NCBI GenBank assembly: GCA_030832135.1
Contig: JAURJS010000011.1
Location: 1-10,942, forward strand
Length of the DNA stretch: 10,942 nucleotides
Source: Candidatus Planktophila sp.
GTDB taxonomy: Bacteria; Actinomycetota; Actinomycetes; Nanopelagicales; Nanopelagicaceae
Direction of reading: 5' to 3'
Notes under the pieces: generated by a model
What the model was told of the DNA's origin: nothing
Databases searched by the model: none
What the model saw: only the letters and a program-made list of their open reading frames with translations
Position numbers and translations under genes: made by a program
Shown: in pieces, positions 5,832 through 10,942 of the stretch
Layout of the letters: every line of letters begins with the position of its first letter
How positions within the stretch are numbered: position 1 is the stretch's first letter

Positions 5832-6863
5832 ATGACGCCACGCGAATACGACGAGTCTGATGTTCGTATCCGGCCAACTCGCACAACGCGTCGCCGCAGT
5901 AAAGATCGTCCATCGCATAGTGATTCACATTCCGCACTAGTTATCTCAGTAGATCGCGGTCGAAGTGGTTGCGTTTTGCAAGGTGGTCCTAATGAAGGGC
6001 AACTTGTTGTTGCAATGAAGGCACGTGAACTAGGTCCTAAATCTGTAGTCGTTGGAGACTCAGTTGAAATTGTCGGCGACACCAGCGGTGCCGAGGGAAG
6101 TCTTGCTCGCATCGTTAAGGTAAATGAGCGGGCTAACTCTCTGAGTCGTACGGTAGATGATGCCGCCAAGCTTGAACGCACTATTGTTGCCAATATCGAT
6201 CAGCTTCTCATCGTTGTTGCATCTGCAAATCCAGAACCTCGTCGCGGTCTTATCGATAGATTCTTAGTAAGTGCATTTATTGAAAAGATTCATCCAATCA
6301 TCGTGGTGACAAAGATTGACGTGGCACCGGTTCCAGAGTTTATGGAGAAGTACGCAGCACTCGGAGTTGAGATTATGACAACTTCTTCAAAGATTGCAGA
6401 GCGCCCAGAACAAGTTGCAGAAATCGCACAGCTCTTAAACGGTAAGGTCTCTGTTCTCGTTGGCCACTCAGGGGTTGGAAAATCAACTCTCATCAATGAT
6501 CTTGTTCCTGAGGCAGATCGCCTTACTGGAGATGTTAACGATGTCACCGGCCGCGGTCGCCACACATCTTCAAGCGCTGTAGCTCTCGCCCTTCCCGGCG
6601 GAGGATGGATTATCGATACTCCAGGAATCCGAGCATTTGGTCTGGCCCATCGAGATCCACGGGAGATCGTTGAGGCATTTCCTGATTTAGCAGAGGTTGC
6701 AGCTACCTGTATGTCCCACTGTTCACATGCTGAAGATGGATGCGCCCTTAATAAATGGGTTATTGAGAGCCCAGAACATCAGATTGAGCGTCAATTACGT
6801 CTGGAAAGTTTACGTTCCCTCTTAGATGCAAAGAGTTACGTAGACTTACCCCATGAGCAGTAA
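5832..6863 (+). CDS. rsgA: Ribosome small subunit-dependent GTPase A
   Basis: RsgA is a circularly permuted GTPase that checks late maturation of the 30S ribosomal subunit. The 343-residue protein has an N-terminal OB-fold (about 35-110, VDRGRSGCVLQGG). The permuted motif order follows: G4 TKID (160-163), G1 GHSGVGKST (211-219) and G3 DTPG (262-265). A C-terminal zinc knuckle has Cys293, Cys297, His299 and Cys304. The knuckle spacing C-x3-C-x-H-x4-C is one residue tighter on each side than in E. coli. The start at 5832 is supported by the REYDESDVRIRP N-terminus, which fits actinobacterial homologues. There is no good Shine-Dalgarno site, so it is probably translated by coupling to aroA. Confidence 0.95.
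   Translation: MTPREYDESDVRIRPTRTTRRRSKDRPSHSDSHSALVISVDRGRSGCVLQGGPNEGQLVVAMKARELGPKSVVVGDSVEIVGDTSGAEGSLARIVKVNERANSLSRTVDDAAKLERTIVANIDQLLIVVASANPEPRRGLIDRFLVSAFIEKIHPIIVVTKIDVAPVPEFMEKYAALGVEIMTTSSKIAERPEQVAEIAQLLNGKVSVLVGHSGVGKSTLINDLVPEADRLTGDVNDVTGRGRHTSSSAVALALPGGGWIIDTPGIRAFGLAHRDPREIVEAFPDLAEVAATCMSHCSHAEDGCALNKWVIESPEHQIERQLRLESLRSLLDAKSYVDLPHEQ
6841..6846 (+). promoter_or_regulatory. -10-like hexamer inside rsgA, before hisN
   Basis: TAGACT lies 6 nt before the hisN ATG (6853), inside the last codons of rsgA. It repeats the layout of aroA and sodX, suggesting an internal promoter giving a leaderless hisN transcript. Because it is also coding sequence, chance is harder to exclude. 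Confidence 0.35.
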
Positions 6864-7668
6864 CGGAAAGAGCCCATTGTCATACGGTGAGGATCTCACC
6901 CTCGCCCATCGCCTGGCAGATGCCGCCGATTCCATTACCTTAAAGCGCTATCAAGCTCTCGACCTCACAATCACAACAAAGCCAGATAACACACCTGTGA
7001 CTGATGCAGATAAGTCATCAGAGCAGGCTATCCGTGCTCTCCTTCATGCACACCGCCCTGATGATGGAATTGTTGGCGAAGAGTTTGGCAATGAAGGCCT
7101 TGAGAAGGAGCGCTACTGGGTCATTGATCCAATCGATGGCACAAAGAATTTCTTACGTGGAGTTCCAACATGGGCGACTCTTATTGCTCTCATCGAGCGC
7201 ACGCCAGATGGCGGCCAGCGAACAGTTGTCAGCGTGGTCAGTGCTCCAGCTTTATTCCGTCGATGGTCTGCCCATCTTGGTGGCGGAGCTTTTGTTACCA
7301 TCAATCATGAAGATACAAAGCGCATCCATGTATCTGGAATTGAAAAGATAGAAGATGCATCAATCTCTTACTCCGATTTCGAAGGATGGGGCGAAATGCT
7401 CCAACCTTTCCAATCACTCCTCTCCTCTGCTTGGCGCACACGAGGCTATGGAGATTTCTGGTCACATATGTTGGTCGCCGAAGGTGCGTTGGAGGCAGCG
7501 CTCGAACCCGAGTTAGCTCTCTGGGATATGGCAGCGCTTGATCTCATTGTTACCGAAGCTGGCGGCATCTTCTCTAACACAGCAGGCCTGCCAGGCCCGC
7601 ATGGTGGAAATGGCGTTTCAACTAATGCTGCACTCCATGCCCACGTCATTGCAGCGCTCAAAGCCTAG
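6853..7668 (+). CDS. hisN: Histidinol-phosphatase, inositol monophosphatase family
   Basis: HisN hydrolyses L-histidinol phosphate to histidinol, the penultimate stage of histidine biosynthesis. The 271-residue protein has the metal-binding motifs of the Mg-dependent IMPase family: GEE (Glu76-Glu77), DPIDGTKNF (Asp92, Asp95) and LWDMAALDLIVTEAGG with Asp224. Sequence alone cannot fully separate HisN from inositol or other sugar phosphatases. The aroA-rsgA-hisN context known from actinobacteria and the RGVPTWATLIAL segment favour HisN. It overlaps the end of rsgA by 11 bp. No Shine-Dalgarno site is evident, and a TAGACT hexamer sits 6 nt upstream. Confidence 0.88.
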   Translation: MSSNGKSPLSYGEDLTLAHRLADAADSITLKRYQALDLTITTKPDNTPVTDADKSSEQAIRALLHAHRPDDGIVGEEFGNEGLEKERYWVIDPIDGTKNFLRGVPTWATLIALIERTPDGGQRTVVSVVSAPALFRRWSAHLGGGAFVTINHEDTKRIHVSGIEKIEDASISYSDFEGWGEMLQPFQSLLSSAWRTRGYGDFWSHMLVAEGALEAALEPELALWDMAALDLIVTEAGGIFSNTAGLPGPHGGNGVSTNAALHAHVIAALKA

Positions 7669-7713
7669 ATCATCGCTAAAGAATTTCAGCAGCTAAGAAG
7701 AGAGAAGCAGATC

Positions 7714-10044
7714 GTGGAAGATATTCAGATTGATCTCATGCGCCATAAGAATCCAGAGAGCGCTGAAACCTTTGTTGATATCGACCTCAAGAGAACTACT
7801 CTCATTCCCCAGACATATGCAGTGACAGGAATGACATGTAGCGCATGCGTTAACTCAGTTGAGCGTAGCCTCAATTCAATTCCTGGGGTCAGTGCATCAG
7901 TGAACTTTGCATCTGAGACTGTTCATATTCTTGCTCCCGCTGATGTTAAAGCAGAGGTGATTATCAGAGCGGTCAAGGCTGCTGGATATAGCGCCTCTCT
8001 ATTGGAAGATCGTCGCGACCCTGCCCTTCATCGCAAAGGCGCAGCTCGTGCGCTTTTCTTCGCAATCATCTTCGCTCTGCCCACAATTGCAATTTCCATG
8101 GTGATGTCCTGGCATGAATCTGTTGGCGCCTGGCTCTTTGATCTCTTCACCACAAACAATTGGCCGATTCCACCGCATGCCGATCACCATTTTGCATCAT
8201 GGCTCGCACTTCTGCTTACTACCCCACTCATCCTTATCATTGCATTTCCAATTCATCGTGCTGCGATTCGCAACTTCTTCCACCCCACTATGGATTCTCT
8301 GATTTCACTTGGCTCGATATCTGCATTTGGCTGGTCAATCTATGCAACCTACACAGGTGAAGGCGATGTCTATACCGAAGTTGCAGCAGGCGTTCTTCTC
8401 TTTGTAATTCTTGGTCGCTACCTTGAATCACGTGCAAAGCGCAGCGCAAGTAGCGCACTCTCAACTCTGCTGGCACTAGGAGAGAAAGAAGTCATAGTTC
8501 TTAGAAGTGGCAGTGAAATCGTTATTCCGATCTCTCATCTTGTTGTGGGAGATGAATTTGTCGTCAAACCTGGAGCCCGCATAGCAACTGATGGAGTAGT
8601 TATTTCTGGTGTTACGACCGTAGATAACTCACTCATCACCGGAGAGAGTCTTCCCGTTGATATTGCTCCTGGAGATCGAGTTATTGGCTCAGCCCTTAAT
8701 AACAACGGACGAATCATTGTTCGAGCAACCCGTGTGGGTAGCGATACCGAGATGGCGCGCATTACCTCGATGGTAGTCACCGCCCAAGCAAGCAAGTCTC
8801 CGATTCAGCAGAGCGCAGACCGCATAGCTTCAATCTTTGTGCCAGCAGTGGCAGCCCTTGCAATCTCAACCTTTGCCTTCTGGTATTTCATTGAAGGAAA
8901 GACGTTGACCTTCTCTATCTCAACTGCAATCACAGTACTTGTTATTGCCTGCCCTTGCGCCCTTGGCCTTGCCACACCAGTTGCCCTTTTGGTTGCCTCA
9001 GGTCGCGGAGCGCTCCGTGGCATTGTCATTCGCCAACCGCGAGTTCTCTCCGCAGCACGTGAGATCGATGTGGTTGTACTCGATAAGACGGGAACGCTGA
9101 CCGATGGTCAGATGCAGGTGCGAGATGTTGTTATTCCAGTCTCTGCTCAGAAGGTTTTAGGTTCTTCATTTGAAGGCGTACTTGATGGCAAGCGCGTTCT
9201 CTCACTTGCGATGGCAGTTGAGAGTCAGAATGACCACCCTGTTGCAAAGGCAATCGTAAATTACTGTGCCGGACAATCTGCCGAGAAGTTAGCAATCTCT
9301 GACTTTATGCAGACCCCTGGTGCTGGAGTTGCAGCGAGAGTAAACGCCTTCGGAAAGACGATGGTCGTCATTATTGGCTCCCCTGAATCAGTAAGTCACA
9401 GCACCGTGGCACTTGATTCAGAGTTGGTTAAAGCAATCGAGGCGGCAAAAGCGTCATCTCACACAACCTCTCTCTTAGCTGTTGATGGCGTTGCAATCGC
9501 TCTCTTTGCCACCGGTGATGTCATTAAGAGCGATGCTCATCAGACGCTTACTGCACTTCGATCACGCGGTATTGAAAGCTGGTTGGTTACTGGCGATCAT
9601 CAAGACTCTGCACTAGTGATTGCAAAGCAGGTAGGCATTGATTCGCAGCACATTATCGCTAGCGCCACCCCTGAGCAGAAGATTGCAAAGGTCGAGGAGC
9701 TGCAGCGCCAAGGACACAAGGTTCTTATGGTGGGAGATGGCGTCAATGATGCGGCAGCTCTTGCTCAAGCTGACCTGAGTATCGCGATGGGAACTGGTAC
9801 AGATACCGCGGTTTCAACTGCTGATATCACCCTAATGCGCCCTGAATTAATGGGTGTCATTCAATCTCTCGATCTATCGAAAAAGACTCTTCGCACAATA
9901 AAGACAAATCTCGGATGGGCCTTTGCCTATAACACTATTGGGCTACCCATTGCAGCGATGGGTCTCATGTCACCTATGTATGCAGCAGCTGCGATGGCGC
10001 TGAGCAGTCTATTTGTAGTGACTAACTCTCTTCGGATCCGGTAA
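7714..10044 (+). CDS. copA: Copper-exporting P1B-type ATPase
   Basis: CopA pumps Cu(I) out of the cytoplasm using ATP. The 776-residue protein has a short N-terminal extension and one heavy-metal-associated domain (GMTCSAC, Cys42 and Cys45). Transport and catalytic motifs follow in order: TGES (309-312), the metal-site CPC in transmembrane helix 6 (413-415), the phosphorylation motif DKTGT (Asp457), the HP dipeptide (508-509) and GDGVNDA (674-680). The Cu(I)-specific YN pair in helix 7 (FAYNTIGLP) and MALSS in helix 8 are also present. Eight membrane helices can be traced. The loop between helices 1 and 2 holds HADHH (155-159). The GTG at 7714 is used with a weak AGAGAAG Shine-Dalgarno site; ATG 7738 is an alternative. 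It starts 45 nt after hisN with no terminator between, so read-through is likely. Confidence 0.95.
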   Translation: MEDIQIDLMRHKNPESAETFVDIDLKRTTLIPQTYAVTGMTCSACVNSVERSLNSIPGVSASVNFASETVHILAPADVKAEVIIRAVKAAGYSASLLEDRRDPALHRKGAARALFFAIIFALPTIAISMVMSWHESVGAWLFDLFTTNNWPIPPHADHHFASWLALLLTTPLILIIAFPIHRAAIRNFFHPTMDSLISLGSISAFGWSIYATYTGEGDVYTEVAAGVLLFVILGRYLESRAKRSASSALSTLLALGEKEVIVLRSGSEIVIPISHLVVGDEFVVKPGARIATDGVVISGVTTVDNSLITGESLPVDIAPGDRVIGSALNNNGRIIVRATRVGSDTEMARITSMVVTAQASKSPIQQSADRIASIFVPAVAALAISTFAFWYFIEGKTLTFSISTAITVLVIACPCALGLATPVALLVASGRGALRGIVIRQPRVLSAAREIDVVVLDKTGTLTDGQMQVRDVVIPVSAQKVLGSSFEGVLDGKRVLSLAMAVESQNDHPVAKAIVNYCAGQSAEKLAISDFMQTPGAGVAARVNAFGKTMVVIIGSPESVSHSTVALDSELVKAIEAAKASSHTTSLLAVDGVAIALFATGDVIKSDAHQTLTALRSRGIESWLVTGDHQDSALVIAKQVGIDSQHIIASATPEQKIAKVEELQRQGHKVLMVGDGVNDAAALAQADLSIAMGTGTDTAVSTADITLMRPELMGVIQSLDLSKKTLRTIKTNLGWAFAYNTIGLPIAAMGLMSPMYAAAAMALSSLFVVTNSLRIR

Positions 10045-10744
10045 AAGTTCGCATCAATGAGATTGCTCCGATATAGATCGGGAAGGCAATCATCACAATA
10101 TCTGAGGCGATTGAACTCTGAACACCATTCTCATTGGAGTAATTCCAAGAGAGAATCAACAAGGTGACTGTGTAGAGGAATCCAAAAGGTAATGTGATTT
10201 TGCGCCAACGGGTAACACGCACCAAATGTGGGAATTTAATATTTGTTAATTGTGAGAATGCGAGTAAGACAGTTGTGATTGCAACGGTCCGTGGAGATAG
10301 GTCGAAGATCAGAAACGATGGCACGGCAAGGTTCCAGACAGCTGGAAAACCATTGAACCAGTGATCCTCGGTCTCGATATCGGTGCGAGCAAACCAGAGG
10401 GCAGAGAGCAAGAGAACCATCGCTGCAATCAGTGTTGCAAACTCAGTCGGCAACATCTCAAGGCGAATCATCAGGGCAACTGGCACAACAACACATGTCA
10501 CGTAATCGACAATCAAGTCGAGGACATATCCATCGACGCGTGGGGCGTTAAAGACCACATCAATCTTGCGAGCGATTGGGCCATCGAGACCATCGAGGAT
10601 CTGACAGACCAGTAACCAGAGAAGTGCTCCACGAACATTGTTATCGATGACTGCCTGGAGGGCGAGCAGGCCTGCAGCTGCGCCACTGGCGGTCATCACA
10701 TGGAGGGCATAGCCCGAGATGGTGGGACGTGTAGGTGCTCTCAT
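10022..10744 (-). CDS. CDP-alcohol phosphatidyltransferase, phosphatidylcholine synthase-like
   Basis: This integral membrane enzyme family moves a phosphatidyl group from CDP-diacylglycerol to an alcohol. Starting at ATG 10744 gives 240 residues, about the length of bacterial phosphatidylcholine synthase (Pcs). The full catalytic signature is present: D51-G-L-D54-G55-P-I-A58-R59, then 12 residues, then G72-x3-D76-x3-D80. The flanking MTASGAAAGLLAL, PRVDGYVLDLIVDYVT and VVPVAL segments look Pcs-like rather than PgsA-like. Seven or eight hydrophobic segments are visible. The alcohol acceptor, choline or otherwise, cannot be decided from sequence. A TTG start at 10774 is possible but falls inside a strong inverted repeat. 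ATG 10744 has TATTCT 8 nt upstream. The 3' end overlaps copA by 23 bp on the opposite strand. Confidence 0.85.
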   Translation of the reverse strand: MRAPTRPTISGYALHVMTASGAAAGLLALQAVIDNNVRGALLWLLVCQILDGLDGPIARKIDVVFNAPRVDGYVLDLIVDYVTCVVVPVALMIRLEMLPTEFATLIAAMVLLLSALWFARTDIETEDHWFNGFPAVWNLAVPSFLIFDLSPRTVAITTVLLAFSQLTNIKFPHLVRVTRWRKITLPFGFLYTVTLLILSWNYSNENGVQSSIASDIVMIAFPIYIGAISLMRTFTGSEES

Positions 10745-10752
10745 AATTGGCG

Positions 10753-10758
10753 AGAATA
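10753..10758 (-). promoter_or_regulatory. -10-like hexamer of the phosphatidyltransferase gene
   Basis: TATTCT on the - strand lies 8 nt before the ATG at 10744. The long inverted repeat 10760-10799 covers the whole upstream contact region, where a -35 element would be. Confidence 0.4.
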
Positions 10759-10759
10759 G

Positions 10760-10799
10760 CGAATGGCCGCCCAATAGATATCTATTAGACGGCCATTCG
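10760..10799. repeat. 40-bp nested inverted repeat between tRNA-fMet and the phosphatidyltransferase
   Basis: CGAATGGCCG (10760-10769) pairs perfectly with CGGCCATTCG (10790-10799). Inside it sits a 14-bp perfect palindrome, AATAGATATCTATT (10773-10786), with 3-nt unmatched flanks. As RNA it can fold into a 10-bp stem, a 3x3 internal loop, a 5-bp stem and a 4-nt loop. It lies 12 nt past the tRNA 3' end in the direction of transcription, so it may terminate the tRNA transcript, although no T run follows. It could equally be an operator for the downstream gene. Confidence 0.7.
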
Positions 10800-10811
10800 T
10801 ATTACTTACTT

Positions 10812-10888
<77 letters not shown>

Positions 10889-10891
10889 TCG

Positions 10892-10922
10892 GTAAGCGCA
10901 ATTCTATGTGAACTGCGCTTAC
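10892..10922. repeat. Perfect 9-bp inverted repeat upstream of initiator tRNA
   Basis: GTAAGCGCA (10892-10900) and TGCGCTTAC (10914-10922) are exact reverse complements around a 13-nt spacer. The spacer contains the proposed -10 hexamer of the tRNA promoter. As DNA it could be an operator. As RNA it could be a hairpin ending an upstream transcript on the - strand. No T run follows, which makes a terminator less likely. Confidence 0.7.
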
Positions 10923-10930
10923 ATCACCAA
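10901..10930 (-). promoter_or_regulatory. Likely promoter of initiator tRNA
   Basis: On the - strand TTGGTG (10925-10930) and TAGAAT (10901-10906) are separated by 18 bp. The -10 hexamer ends 12 nt before the mature tRNA 5' end (10888), so transcription would start a few bases upstream of the tRNA. This is the only promoter in the window with a reasonable -35 match. Confidence 0.5.
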
Positions 10931-10942
10931 ATCGAGAGCTAC

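Noticed and set aside
7675..7690. Hairpin terminator between hisN and copA
   Set aside because: The possible stem (GCT..AGC with two inner A-T pairs and a mismatch) is too weak, and the following sequence is purine-rich, not T-rich.
10745..10774. TTG start for the phosphatidyltransferase at 10774
   Set aside because: It falls inside the inverted repeat, uses a rare start codon, and gives an unmatched N-terminus. ATG 10744 has a promoter-like hexamer and fits family length.

Overview
The window reads as ordinary chromosomal DNA from an actinobacterium of only moderate GC content (judged by eye, not computed). Three things point to Actinobacteria: a Kgd-type multifunctional 2-oxoglutarate enzyme, a nickel superoxide dismutase paired with its own maturation protease, and a SigR/RsrA (zinc anti-sigma, mycothiol-type) redox module. 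The gene order anti-sigma / sigma / SRAP peptidase / aroA / rsgA / hisN resembles the neighbourhood around sigH and aroA in mycobacteria and streptomycetes. Moderate GC, tight spacing and NiSOD would fit a freshwater planktonic actinobacterium (Nanopelagicales/acI type), but that placement is an inference.

Layout. 1-1320 (+) is the C-terminal third of kgd, closed by a strong hairpin terminator at 1334-1370. 1375-2185 is a divergent pair: sodX (-), the NiSOD maturation protease, and sodN (+), the NiSOD precursor. 2222-3652 (-) is an operon read as sigR, rsrA and a small hotdog-fold gene. 3736-4467 (-) is an SRAP/YedK-HMCES family gene. 4510-7668 (+) is the run aroA, rsgA, hisN, and copA (7714-10044, +) follows it closely. 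10022-10744 (-) is a CDP-alcohol phosphatidyltransferase resembling phosphatidylcholine synthase, overlapping the end of copA tail to tail. 10812-10888 (-) is an initiator tRNA-Met.

Function. The left and middle parts share a stress theme. NiSOD removes superoxide, SigR/RsrA senses thiol oxidation, the SRAP protein protects abasic sites in single-stranded DNA, and CopA exports Cu(I). The aroA-rsgA-hisN run is housekeeping: aromatic and histidine biosynthesis plus 30S ribosome maturation.

Regulatory signals. The most consistent non-coding pattern is a -10-like hexamer (TANNNT) placed 6-8 nt before the start codon of sodX, sodN, sigR, SRAP, aroA, hisN and the phosphatidyltransferase. This is the usual layout of leaderless transcripts. 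The operon-internal genes rsrA and the hotdog gene instead have clear Shine-Dalgarno sequences. Two clean inverted repeats flank the initiator tRNA gene and are not explained by the genes. I found no mobile element, CRISPR array or phage gene, and no convincing new multi-gene system. No gene-free stretch exceeds 300 bases.
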